In this document: one piece after another, positions 20,617-31,982 of the stretch
Numbering within the stretch: position 1 is the first letter of the stretch
Layout: every line of letters begins with the position of its first letter
Assembly: GCF_019399895.1 (NCBI RefSeq)
Contig: NW_027228800.1
Coordinates: 62,001 to 126,000 of the forward strand
Length of the DNA: 64,000 nucleotides
Reading direction: 5' to 3'
Source: Cardiocondyla obscurior
Taxonomy: Eukaryota > Arthropoda > Insecta > Hymenoptera > Formicidae
Made by a program: the position numbers and the translations under genes
Notes under the pieces: model-generated
Seen by the model: only the letters and a program-made list of their open reading frames with translations
The model's database searches: none
Told to the model about the DNA's origin: nothing

Positions 20617-22442
20617 CGCAGGAAAGATACATGATAACGACTCTCAAGGATAACCCTGGAGTGTTCTACGAATCCATCGGCGACTTGCGTACCTACGAAA
20701 CTTCTTGGAAAATGATCACATACATTGATCTAAACGGAATCGCTGATGCAGCTATAGGACTCCAGAGAGAATTAAAAATGGTTATTTGGCAATGTAATAA
20801 CATTTCAAAAATATGCCAATCCCAGAAATCATTGCTGCTAGCCGAAGCAAAACTAGATAAAGTAAGACAATATCAAAATCGCATAGGCGAACTGTTAAAG
20901 AAATCAAGATCGCGAAGAGCTCCGTTAGAATTTATTGGAGAAATTAGTAAAATATTATTTGGCACAATGACGTTGGAAGATGCCAATCATATAAATGAAG
21001 CATTGAAACATATAGAAAGTAAAACTGATGATCTTGCTGCCCTATTCATAAACCAAACGATAGCAATCAAGACGAGGTTCGGAGAATTACAGAACGTGAC
21101 TTCGAAAATTAAACAACAAATGATTGCGATGAACCGCCGCATAAGTGAAAGAATATTAAATCTTACAAATGAATATGCAAAAATTGAAATTAATGAATAT
21201 TTTCATCAAGCAGTTGTAAATATTAATGACGCAATTTTAGAACATGAATTAAATATAAATACTCTTATTGATGGAATACTTTTTGGAAAACAAGGATTAA
21301 TACATCCTCGAATAATACCTCCACAACAATTAATACAAAATTCTAAGGCAATCAGGGAACGAGTTCCACACGAAGAATTTCCCGTAGCAATAAATGAAGA
21401 AGGAATGGATCGATTAATTAAAATATCAAATTTACAAATTGCATATATTAAAAACCGATTAATCTACGCATTACATATACCATTAATAAGCCCAGGGAAA
21501 TATAAATTATATAAAGCCGTACCATTACCGGCAAAACAAAATCTGGATGGAGACAAATATGCTACAATAAAACCGAATACAGAATATATTGCAATAAACG
21601 AAGACTCTGATAGCTACTATGAGTTAGAAAAAGAAGACTTGGAAAAATGTTCAACCACGAGTTCTACTTTAATATGCCCCGCTACATCTCCTTTAAGAAA
21701 GATAAGACAGACGCCCAGCTGCAACATCAACTTGATGCTTAATAGAAAATTAATATTAAATCAATGTAACATAATATTGCAGGAATTACAAGAGACATAC
21801 TGGAAAGTTCTTGATACTCCAGGAAATTGGATTTTTAGTGCCAAGGGAGAAGAAGAAATACGAATTGAATGCGCCGGTTTTAGAGACCATGCAATTATTG
21901 AAAACTGTGGAACAATAACAATACAACCAGGTTGCAAAATTAAAGCAAAAACCGCCACGATGAGTCACCCGTCTACTCAAGCAACTAAATTTCTACATCA
22001 TTACACACCATCTAGCAACCTCAGCATTCTGCAATTGTATGAACCAACGCGTGAAAAATTTAATATTAATTTAACGGAAACTACAGATGAAATATGGGTG
22101 TCAGATCATAGCAATATAGAAGCAACGCTTAATGATATTATTCAAAAAGCTCAACAACTTAGAGAAAGAAAAATTCAAGAATGGAAAACTACTGCCTACA
22201 GCACCGTCGCCTGCAGCATTGGAGTACTAGGAATCATAATCTTTATCTTCTCCTTGACCTGTCGGACCCCATGTGTGGGCAAGACCCTGAACCGTCTTTT
22301 CCTAGAATTTTGCCGCAGGGGAAGAACTGAAAGACCGACACCACACCCCGCAGCTAGCTATATAAACCTAAACCCTGAGATCCCCCAGGAACAGTCGAAC
22401 CAAAAGAGTGCTGAAGCCACGACGGTCGAATCAAAGTTATAA
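20613..22442 (+). CDS. env: Env of A copy 1, baculovirus-F/errantivirus type, 609 aa
   Basis: This is a membrane fusion glycoprotein. A furin-type site RSRR (99-102) is followed by a fusion-peptide region with FIGEISKILFG, the signature of insect errantivirus Env and baculovirus F proteins. A transmembrane segment lies at about 527-546 with a 63-residue tail. The ATG overlaps the pol stop (ATGA). This ATG lacks a signal peptide, which fits expression from a spliced RNA joined to the exon at 14548-14591. The frame is complete here, while copy 2 has a one-base loss. Confidence 0.88.
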   Translation: MTQERYMITTLKDNPGVFYESIGDLRTYETSWKMITYIDLNGIADAAIGLQRELKMVIWQCNNISKICQSQKSLLLAEAKLDKVRQYQNRIGELLKKSRSRRAPLEFIGEISKILFGTMTLEDANHINEALKHIESKTDDLAALFINQTIAIKTRFGELQNVTSKIKQQMIAMNRRISERILNLTNEYAKIEINEYFHQAVVNINDAILEHELNINTLIDGILFGKQGLIHPRIIPPQQLIQNSKAIRERVPHEEFPVAINEEGMDRLIKISNLQIAYIKNRLIYALHIPLISPGKYKLYKAVPLPAKQNLDGDKYATIKPNTEYIAINEDSDSYYELEKEDLEKCSTTSSTLICPATSPLRKIRQTPSCNINLMLNRKLILNQCNIILQELQETYWKVLDTPGNWIFSAKGEEEIRIECAGFRDHAIIENCGTITIQPGCKIKAKTATMSHPSTQATKFLHHYTPSSNLSILQLYEPTREKFNINLTETTDEIWVSDHSNIEATLNDIIQKAQQLRERKIQEWKTTAYSTVACSIGVLGIIIFIFSLTCRTPCVGKTLNRLFLEFCRRGRTERPTPHPAASYINLNPEIPQEQSNQKSAEATTVESKL

Positions 22443-22555
22443 ATAAAAAAAAAATATATATATTTTATTTTACCGGAAGCAGTAAGTGACTGAAGCAAAT
22501 AAGATTTAAAATTAAGACTAATCCTTTGGTTCCGTCACTTTTAGGAAATTTTTAT

Positions 22556-23455
22556 ATGAATCGCCAAGAAGCGAGCCGACACTGGAGAAGAATAACGGAT
22601 AGGATCCGAAGAAGTATCCGACCCAGGAATCAACCCATTATGTCATCGCATCAAGAATCAGACGTCGGGCCAACGGACCCGTACGTATTTCATTCACCGG
22701 CCAGACAGCCTGACGCCCCAAGTGCTTATCAGTACGAAGAACCGGTAGTGCAACGATCCCGGACACCAGAGCTCATTCGAGAAATACTCGATGAGATAAG
22801 GAGGCTTCCGGATACGGAACAGGAAGACAATGTGAGCACGCAGACAAACTATGACAACGAGGGATACATCGCGATGCGCCCTGTTGGGATAGCGTCCCCG
22901 GTGCGACCGAGGGAACCATCCCCGGAACCATCGATTGCTACGCAGACAACGCGGGCACCGGACTCCCCTCGGGACGATTACATAAACGACAGGCCAACCT
23001 ATATGGAGCATGTGAGGGACCGGGATCACACCACAAGAGTTCCTCAGGGATCCCCGCCACTGCCACAGCCGACGCACGTGCAGGTACCCCCGTATTATAG
23101 AGATTATTTACATTTTAACGCGATGCCGGCATACAATTTAGTCTGTCATTCGGCTTGGTATATACAAGTCGAAAATTATATGGTGATGTGCCCGCAGTGC
23201 GCTACTGCAGAGCATATATTTTGCGCTCCTGACAGACCAAACACAACTTTCCGACAATTTCATGCAATCTCACGAAATTTACAACATACTACTATGCACT
23301 GTGGTAGATGCTACCGATTGATTATTCAAACGCGACGAGCGATCGATTGTTACACTTGTCGTACTTATGTAATTCAACATTATTACGGAATCGAACGAAT
23401 GATTTATCATTTGATTTGCGACTTAATCATTTCACAACAAAATGTTCCAACTTAA
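22556..23455 (+). CDS. Family-A accessory protein with C-terminal Cys/His domain, 299 aa
   Basis: This gene lies between env and the 3' LTR. I start it at ATG 22556. The N-terminus is basic (RRITDRIRRSIRPR); residues about 40-190 are Pro/Ser/Asp-rich and probably disordered. The C-terminal domain has C212-x2-C215, H236, C249-x2-C252 and C265-x2-C268. From the His onward spacing is H-x12-C-x2-C-x12-C-x2-C, identical to ORF-b and ORF-c in the B and C LTRs. Probable zinc-binding accessory or regulatory factor; function unknown. Copy 2 differs at one residue near the C-terminus. Confidence 0.8.
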   Translation: MNRQEASRHWRRITDRIRRSIRPRNQPIMSSHQESDVGPTDPYVFHSPARQPDAPSAYQYEEPVVQRSRTPELIREILDEIRRLPDTEQEDNVSTQTNYDNEGYIAMRPVGIASPVRPREPSPEPSIATQTTRAPDSPRDDYINDRPTYMEHVRDRDHTTRVPQGSPPLPQPTHVQVPPYYRDYLHFNAMPAYNLVCHSAWYIQVENYMVMCPQCATAEHIFCAPDRPNTTFRQFHAISRNLQHTTMHCGRCYRLIIQTRRAIDCYTCRTYVIQHYYGIERMIYHLICDLIISQQNVPT

Positions 23456-24377
23456 AATACAATTACAAACGTATGAGAATTATAAAACCTATTAATCCTT
23501 AATTATAAGTATATGCTATTAATCCTAAAAAAAAAAAAGAAAAATATATAACACCATATAATATAAAAAAAAAAAACCTATCTTTATATAACAATATTAC
23601 AAATGGTCAATTAACTGGCCAAGGCTTATTATATTAATTAAACACGCTTATATTATAAAAACAAATGTATTTTATAGTATTATATATACATTATCACTAA
23701 TATAACATTAAAAAGTTGTTATAGTTGTAGTAGTAGTAGCAGCGTATGCGTTCATCTTGGTGATGGGATATACTAAAATAGATAGAAATATATATATATT
23801 ATAAAGTAAATAAAAATAACATTTATATAACTGCTATACATTTATAACATACCTTATTAATCAACCAAGCTATTCCACTAATAAACCTACAATAAAACAA
23901 AAAAAAAGCATTAATAAATACAATAACTCCTAACCTTAATCCAAGCTTAATAGAATTTAAATACTATATACTTATCTAATACTGGTGATGGAAAAATGAA
24001 ATTGTTCCACAAAGAGCCACCTCCAAAATGTTCAACCTAGAATAGAAAATATCATAATTAAGAATACATTAAATTTATATACTTTAAATACATACATATA
24101 GAACATACATACCTAGTAATTTGGTATAAGGGGAACATTGTACGCTTTATTAAATACCCTGAAACATATAAAGTAGTTAGACTTTGTAAAATACAATTAA
24201 AACTTTGCTATAATAAATCATTATTACATACCATTGAAAATCAGCTATACTAACTCCATAATAATATAATCCTTTATTCAACTCTGCGATCGACTGATCC
24301 TACTGCTATCCTGAAACATATATAAATAATTAAACAAAATACTTTAACAAATATATACAAAAACATAACCTTACTTA
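23456..24377. other. AT-rich noncoding segment before the 3' LTR of A copy 1
   Basis: About 0.9 kb with A-runs and a short (GTA)n tract near 23728. No gene is supported. It is repeated in copy 2 (39506-40416) with small indels in A-runs. Confidence 0.6.
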
Positions 24378-24411
24378 AAGTTCGGAGGCCGAACTTCCCC
24401 ATGAAGGGAGA
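24378..24411 (+). promoter_or_regulatory. Hairpin and polypurine tract of A copy 1
   Basis: AAGTTCGG (24378-24385) and CCGAACTT (24389-24396) form a perfect 8-bp stem with a 3-base loop. The polypurine tract GAAGGGAGA (24403-24411) directly adjoins the LTR TG and would prime plus-strand DNA synthesis. Same at 40417-40450. Confidence 0.75.
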
Positions 24412-27400
24412 TGTCACATCCTGCGACGACTAGGAGACGTTTTATTAACACGGGTAAAAACTTCACCACCGGCGAAAATTTTTCAAAAATCATATTATTA
24501 AAAATAATTCTACTACACCAACTACACCGGCATTCATAAATTTCACCACTTGTAGTACAGTCACTCGACAAATCTTTAAAGAGACACAAGCGACATCTAC
24601 AATAAGTCCGTTTTAAGTCAAGTCCAGAGCCAACCAATCATAACCTGACCCATTAAATTTACTCTAACTACACTCAATTACACATGTAGACCCAAGAAAC
24701 CGACATTTTGTGACAACTCCTACTAACAAATCTTATGAACAATTATTAACTATTGAAAATAAAACTTATAACAATGATATATAAATAAAAAATATATAGA
24801 AACATGTTCTTCTGTCTTACGGTAACAACATACGTAAAAATAACAGTTTCATAATAAGACATTTTTAATATCAATTGTTATAATTAAAATTATATATAAA
24901 ATATAAAAACTGTGATGGCTATCAATCTTGTTGTTAAAAATACAAAAACTTTTGTATATACCATTTTTTCGGTATCTGTAATAGTTTCCGAGATATAAAA
25001 ATTTCCTGAATTTGAATCTCTCAGTTCAACTTTTCTCTTATGAAACTAAGGAACCACAAATCAAATCGTATAAAAATAAAATAAAATATAAAAAACAATA
25101 TAACTGATAGAAAAAATTATATAGCTGTATTCGTCTCTCTCTATAGAAACAGAATATATGAAAATAATCACACCATTATTAAATAATAATATATATATAA
25201 CTTATAATATATAACTTTTGATAATAAACCATAAACAATATTAATTATAATTTTTTTTGAAAAGCCTATAAGACCTATAATAACTTTTATTATAACATTT
25301 TCTATATAAAATCAAAAACCTAATTTATAAAAAGAATTAAAGGAAAAGTCACCCGTTATAAGGCAAAAGTCCCAGTAAGTGCCAATGTACATACATATAT
25401 ATCTGCGTCTAACGGTAATTACCGGGACCACAAGTTTAACCCTTAATATTTTTAAAAATAATAATCATAAAAATATGCTGATTAATTTAAATTAAACCTT
25501 GAACCTTTTCCTTTAAAACCATACCCTAATAATAATTTTTACTCACCTTGCATACCTAATTAATTTAAATAATACCCGGAGTCAATCGGTCCTCGAACCA
25601 TATATATAAATGTACGTACAAAGACTTAGCCGCGAGAATGGTAAAGGCATAGGACTTAGCCGCGCGTACTCTTGTCTTTTCATCTATAAAAATTACTAAG
25701 TATGAATTTCGAGACGGACTTAGCCGCGAAAATGAACGATGGACTTAGCCGCGTGAGCTCTCTTATAGAACTTAGACTCTCGATCAACCAACATAAAATT
25801 AAAAATTTAATAATTTTTACTTTTTGTTATATACGTTCTAAAGAGCCTTAAATAACTAATAACAAACCCTTATAAACCATTTCTTAATCTGCCTTAGTTT
25901 TGGACTTATAAATTTTTAAAGTTACCCACTCATGTTCTCCTGATACATCAGCCGCGTAAAATCCTTAATAATTATTAAACCATTAAAGATCAAGCCATAT
26001 CCTCTTAGATGTGAAGAGCCCTATGATTTTCCATCTAAAAAACCCATATAGACTTATACCTTTGTGGGCATTAATAGTATATTGTTATAAATAAATTAAA
26101 TTTAATAACCATTAACACGCAAATTTTATAACGCTAAATCATACTTCCCTATGAATTATTAACGTATACTAAATATCTTTTCTTAATTTTTATTAGTTTA
26201 GCAGCTACGAATTTTTAAACTTTTACTCTTACCCATACATACATACATTTCAACACACGTACAGAGAGAACTCCCTTTATTTGCAACATTTCAAGAACTT
26301 ATAATTATATTTGTATTAAGAGTAAATAAATATTCAAATTAACTTTTATAAAAGTTATTCTTTATTAATTAATTATTAAATTTGTTATAAACAAATTAAA
26401 CAAGTACATTATTTTCAAATTCTGTTCCGTACATCCTTCGGCATTTGCAAAATTACCCCAAATCCATATATTATACTTTCTTCTACTCCTCATAGATTCC
26501 GAGATATAGGAATTTTACAAACTCCGATAATTTGAAGAACTGGAATACCTTTTTGCTGAAAAACAAGAGATACAAAAGTTAATAAAAGACCTTTTAAATT
26601 ATAAAATATTAATAAACTATTAATTTATTTATAAAGTAATTGAATAAAGGAATAAAAATGGTTCTATAAATAAACTTTCTTAATTAGTTAATTATCCAAA
26701 TTGTTATAAACAAATAAAACACTATCCAATTATTCAAAATTCTGTTACGTGTATTTTGTCACATTTGAGCTCCCATTTAAAAAACTATTAAACATTTTCT
26801 TTCTAACTCTTTTAGTTCTCGAGTTATGACCACTGTTCAAAATCAGAGACCGACACAAATGACACAAAATAGTAACACCAACATTTTCTAAACTAATGCT
26901 CCTAATAACCAACTACGAACGGAACAAAGACTCATCGCTATAACGCACAACTGAGTAATTAAAAATCTTATATTAATAAACAAATTAATAAATTGTTATA
27001 AACAATTTCAAGTTAACAATTGACCTTCTTTAAATTTTATAATAGAAGTTAAAGACTATAATGAATCATTAATCCCTGCAAAATAACTTTTCTTAATTCC
27101 TATTAATTTAGCTTTTATGAATTTTTAAACTTTTATTCTATATATATATAGATATACTAAAGCATGTAATTCTTACCATCCTATTATTAGTTGATAAATA
27201 GCAACTCTGGTCTTATCTCTGCTATCCTGTAATAGAAACAATAACAGTAGAGAACAATTAACAAACTTAACAACTTCTAACAATTATAATAATTATTATT
27301 ATTATATAAAATCTATATTATATATAAAAAATAAGAAATGCTTTAGTTAAACACTTGGAAAATATGTATAATGTAAAGAAACAACTCTTTTATATATAAA

Positions 27401-28335
27401 ATAAAATATATAAATATCCTTTAGTTAATTAATGATTAAAATAGAAGAATTGTTTCTATCTAAACCAAGTATTAAAACCTAGTGCGGTAGAAAGTAGATT
27501 TTAACCAGCACTCTCACTGCCTTCAATACAGAAATAGACTCAAGGATATATCCTTGAGTCCCATAAATAAAATAGCTTTTACATTCAATAATTTAAACTA
27601 TAAAATATATATATATATAATATTATGTTAACACAAGGAAAAAATGGAGAGATCTAAGACTGAATTTATTAATACTTTAAACATACTCTAAGACATTTCT
27701 TAGACAATTTATGTAAAGTATGTTTAAAGGCCATCAGATAAAATAATAGAAAAACAGAGCTTACTTGTGAGTCATAGTTCTGAGTCATGACAAAACACTT
27801 TCTCGAACCAAGGCCAGCCTTTCAAGCCAATAGCGAAATTCGTTACCATATAAGGAACCAAGGTTGAACCTACGTGGACCAATCTGAAACTCTGTAACCA
27901 AATAAGGATTGTCAAGGTCAGAACTACTCCTTTCCATTGTTCTAAAATAGTATATAAGCAGTTCAGAAAACCATAAGCCAGCTTTTATCGCGCCCACTAC
28001 TTCAGTTACTTCTACTATTATTCAACCCCTTTTACTTTTAACTTTCTCGCGCTACAATTTTATCGCTGTCAAGATATAAATAAAAATACGCATATTACAA
28101 ATTCGTTAAACTATAATACCAACTTTACTAATTATATTGAAATATTGTAAAAATTTGTGTTCAACAATAAATCTACTCTGGGAACAAATTATCAACTCTT
28201 CAACAGTGAATCATTAAGTGACCTTTATCTTGGAGTTTTAGCCTCCTTAACCGCAGAAGAACCCTTTAATTATTATTATTCATCATTATGTATCGAACCA
28301 GGTCTCGAGACCACTTCGGACTTCAGGATGTCACA
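24412..28335 (+). repeat. 3' LTR of A copy 1 (LTR2, 3924 bp)
   Basis: It is near-identical to LTR1 except for two fewer GACTTAGCCGCG units and small indels. Its last 50 bases differ (TATGTATCG for TACATGGTCG; GATGTCACA for GACGTCACA). It is followed not by host DNA but by a PBS-like leader, so it also serves as the 5' LTR of a diverged element. Confidence 0.88.
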
Positions 28336-28833
28336 TGTAAGTGATAGAATTCTTGCGGCAACGGTGGGATACACTACAAAAATGGTCATCCCGTGGAGTA
28401 CTTTAAAAATCCATAAAGAATTGAGTGATGGGTCATTTAACGCTGAAAAGAAAATAAAAATCAAAGCACGTTAATAATTTTTCTGAGTTGATGACATATA
28501 CCGACACGACAATCGGCTCTCTTCGATTATGTCATTATGTCGAGACATTCTGTATTGTCGTACTCTTGTCCTCCGCTTAATCGAAGGTATGTTTAATGAT
28601 CAATTTCCTTCTAGAAACTAAATATCCCGAAAAACAGATCACGAAGAATAAATCTTTCGTCTAAACATTTAAAAACGAAAAAGATTTTGCACGAATAATA
28701 TAACGTTCAAAGACGAAACATTTTCGTAAATTCTTCTCGGTAGAAGGTGACAGGTTCACGACCACTGAATGCCGTTTTTATGCAAGTGTTTGTATAATAT
28801 CGCGTCTTATCGTCATCACTCATTTATTAACGA
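28336..28833 (+). mobile_element. Leader of a diverged A-like element, cut by the gap
   Basis: The first about 110 bases parallel the leader after LTR1 (PBS-like TTGCGGCAACGGTGGGAT, GTGGAGTACTTTAAAAATCC), then the sequence departs completely. It contains GTAAGTG directly after the LTR. No gene is supported up to the N gap. Confidence 0.6.
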
Positions 28834-29133
28834 NNNNNNNNNNNNNNNNNNNNNNNNNNNNNNNNNNNNNNNNNNNNNNNNNNNNNNNNNNNNNNNNNNN
28901 NNNNNNNNNNNNNNNNNNNNNNNNNNNNNNNNNNNNNNNNNNNNNNNNNNNNNNNNNNNNNNNNNNNNNNNNNNNNNNNNNNNNNNNNNNNNNNNNNNNN
29001 NNNNNNNNNNNNNNNNNNNNNNNNNNNNNNNNNNNNNNNNNNNNNNNNNNNNNNNNNNNNNNNNNNNNNNNNNNNNNNNNNNNNNNNNNNNNNNNNNNNN
29101 NNNNNNNNNNNNNNNNNNNNNNNNNNNNNNNNN
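28834..29133. other. Assembly gap, 300 N
   Basis: 300 unknown bases. The 5' part of LTR3 and the rest of the diverged leader are lost here. The round length suggests the true size is unknown. Confidence 0.99.
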
Positions 29134-30352
29134 CAAATTAATTTTTAAACTTTTATTCTATATATATATAGATATACTAAAGCATGTAATTCTTACCATC
29201 CTATTATTAGTTGATAAATAGCAACTCTGGTCTTATCTCTGCTATCCTGTAATAGAAACAATAACAGTAGAGAACAATTAACAAACTTAACAACTTCTAA
29301 CAATTATAATAATTATTATTATTATATAAAATCTATATTATATATAAAAAATAAATGCTTTAGTTAAACACTTGGAAAATATGTATAATGTAAAAACAAC
29401 TCTTTTATATATAAAATAAAATATATAAATATCCTTTAGTTAATTAATGATTAAAATAGAAGAATTGTTTCTATCTAAACCAAGTATTAAAACCTAGTGC
29501 GGTAGAAAGTAGATTTTAACCAGCACTCTCACTGCCTTCAATACAGAAATAGACTCAAGGATATATCCTTGAGTCCCATAAATAAAATAGCTTTTACATT
29601 CAATAATTTAAACTATAAAATATATATATATATATAATATTATGTTAACACAAGGAAAAAATGGAGAGATCTAAGACTGAATTTATTAATACTTTAAACA
29701 TACTCTAAGACATTTCTTAGACAATTTATGTAAAGTATGTTTAAAGGCCATCAGATAAAATAATAGAAAAACAGAGCTTACTTGTGAGTCATAGTTCTGA
29801 GTCATGACAAAACACTTTCTCGAACCAAGGCCAGCCTTTCAAGCCAATAGCGAAATTCGTTACCATATAAGGAACCAAGGTTGAACCTACGTGGACCAAT
29901 CTGAAACTCTGTAACCAAATAAGGATTGTCAAGGTCAGAACTACTCCTTTCCATTGTTCTAAAATAGTATATAAGCAGTTCAGAAAACCATAAGCCAGCT
30001 TTATCGCGCCCACTACTTCAGTTACTTCTACTATTATTCAACCCCTTTTACTTTTAACTTTCTCGCGCTACAATTTTATCGCTGTCAAGATATAAATAAA
30101 AATACGCATATTACAAATTCGTTAAACTATAATACCAACTTTACTAATTATATTGAAATATTGTAAAAATTTGTGTTCAACAATAAATCTACTCTGGGAA
30201 CAAATCATCAACTCTTCAACAGTGAATCATTAAGTGACCTTTATCTTGGAGTTTTAGCCTCCTTAACCGCAGAAGAACCCTTTAATTATTATTATTCATC
30301 ATTACATGGTCGAACCAGGTCTCGAGACCACTTCGGACTTCAGGACGTCACA
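29134..30352 (+). repeat. 5' LTR of A copy 2 (LTR3), 3' part only
   Basis: It contains the 24-bp palindrome (29552-29575), the TGAGTCA pair, and the TATA box (29968-29975). It ends GACGTCACA at 30352, followed by PBS 30370-30387 and the signal-peptide exon 30595-30638 with donor GTAAGT. Confidence 0.9.
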
Positions 30353-30681
30353 TGTAAGGATAGAATTTTTGGTGGCAACGGTGGGATACACTACAAAATA
30401 CCATCCCCGTGGAGTACTTTAAAAATCCATAAAGAATTGAGAAATATTTTTGGATTTAAAGATATTCCTTTAAGTGGAAAAGCTCGTTTATAAACAGATT
30501 AACGGACATCTTATCGTTATCTGAAAAAGAGAAATTTTCCGAAGGGAAATTGCGGAGATAAAGGATACGCTTAAGGAACTGCAAAATCATTTAAATGGAA
30601 TTCTACATAATCATCTTATTTCTGGCCGTACATTCCATGTAAGTGTGCACATCTTATTTTATAATTTATTAAAACACAGAA

Positions 30682-31902
30682 ATGTCTGTAGAAGCTAACA
30701 TTGACTCATTAACTCATCAAATTGGAAGCATGAGTGTTAACGAGGATAACGTGAATCGTAGAGCAATGTCATACGTAAGCCTACGCGATGCGGGAAAAAC
30801 GATTCTCCCGTTTGACGGCAAAAACATGCCTGTCAATCAATTTGTCACTAGCTGTATGCATGCCAGAAATATGGTAGCTCCTCATGCCGAGTATGGACTT
30901 GTTCAAATAATAAAAAATAAATTAGTGGGTCCCGCGCTAAGAGTAGCATTAAGCGGAGAATATAATGACATAGATACGCTGTTGACAGTATTAAGAACCA
31001 GATTTGCACCTGTCTATTCATCCTCACAATTGCATGGAGAACTTTCAAAAGTAACACAGCATCCGGAAGAGTCTGTAGTTGATTATGGCAGTCGTGTATC
31101 TATGATATTGCATCAATTAAAATCCTGTTATCAAACAGAAAATCCAAGCCAAGTAATGCCATTTATAAGCTCTGCAGAAAATAATGCGGTACGAAATTTC
31201 TTAACCGGATTAAAAACTGACATTTATACGAGAATTTATCCTAGAGATCCGACTTCGTTAAATAATGCGATAGAAAGTGCTATAAAAGCGGAAGTAGAAT
31301 ATAATGAACACGCTCAACGAGTAAAAATAACGGAAGGACTTATGCAGTCAATTCGCTGTAACAATTGCTTAGGATATGGACATGATACATATTCATGCAG
31401 TACTATAAATCCTCTCGCGCAAGTTTCTCACGTACAATGGCAACCTAAAATCTGTTCATATTGTAAAAACACTGGTCATGTTCGCGCCGAATGTAGAGCT
31501 TTACAGCCAAGAATTCCAAATCGAAATATGAGACAAATAATACCAACAGTACTACCACGAAATTCAAACTTTAATAATTTTAATGCTCAAAATATTAATC
31601 GCGGAAATCGCCCAAATTTTACAAACTCGCAAAACGTAGGACTATTCTGTCGTTATTGTAAAACTCCTGGTCACTGCCTTGAACAATGTCGAAAACGGGA
31701 GTATAATAATAATCTAAGAGCTCGTGGAAATCAAGTGAACGAAGCTCCCAGAACTCAGGGGATTCAAATGAATAACACCCGCAGACCACAAGGATTTTCG
31801 GGAAACCAAGAACGGGGTCAGCGAGCAGGCGCAGCGCTGAACGAACGGCCCCAAGTGCGCCTTGTGAGCCCGCAAGAAGCACCAACAGAATCGCAAGCGT
31901 AA
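30682..31902 (+). CDS. gag: Gag of A copy 2, 406 aa
   Basis: It equals copy 1 Gag except Lys39. It has a capsid-like region, then three CCHC knuckles at 226-239, 258-271 and 323-336. The slippery site is at 31800-31806. With intact pol downstream this copy could make a complete Gag-Pol. Confidence 0.9.
   Translation: MSVEANIDSLTHQIGSMSVNEDNVNRRAMSYVSLRDAGKTILPFDGKNMPVNQFVTSCMHARNMVAPHAEYGLVQIIKNKLVGPALRVALSGEYNDIDTLLTVLRTRFAPVYSSSQLHGELSKVTQHPEESVVDYGSRVSMILHQLKSCYQTENPSQVMPFISSAENNAVRNFLTGLKTDIYTRIYPRDPTSLNNAIESAIKAEVEYNEHAQRVKITEGLMQSIRCNNCLGYGHDTYSCSTINPLAQVSHVQWQPKICSYCKNTGHVRAECRALQPRIPNRNMRQIIPTVLPRNSNFNNFNAQNINRGNRPNFTNSQNVGLFCRYCKTPGHCLEQCRKREYNNNLRARGNQVNEAPRTQGIQMNNTRRPQGFSGNQERGQRAGAALNERPQVRLVSPQEAPTESQA
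31800..31852 (+). other. Gag-pol -1 frameshift signal (A copy 2)
   Basis: GGGAAAC in phase G-GGA-AAC, a 7-base spacer, then the same interrupted stem as copy 1. The -1 frame is open into protease at 31983. Confidence 0.7.
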
Positions 31903-31982
31903 GAATCACAGGCAACGAAATTGGAAGACCACCATCTGTCGTTTTACCTAGCCTAGACATTATTGATAACCGTGGAAACTTT

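Larger units (their letters stand above)
10324..28335 (+). mobile_element. Family-A endogenous retrovirus, copy 1 (18.0 kb)
   Basis: Order: LTR1 (10324-14305), PBS, signal-peptide exon, gag, pol, env, accessory gene, AT-rich segment, hairpin, polypurine tract, LTR2 (24412-28335). It is Ty3/gypsy by domain order (protease, RT, RNase H, integrase) with an errantivirus-type env. Gag, env and accessory gene are open; pol has four small frame breaks. The right end does not meet flanking DNA: LTR2 runs into the leader of another A-like element, so the copies form a tandem array. Confidence 0.9.

Noticed and set aside
28769..29221. Open frame across the N gap
   Set aside because: Made only of unknown bases.
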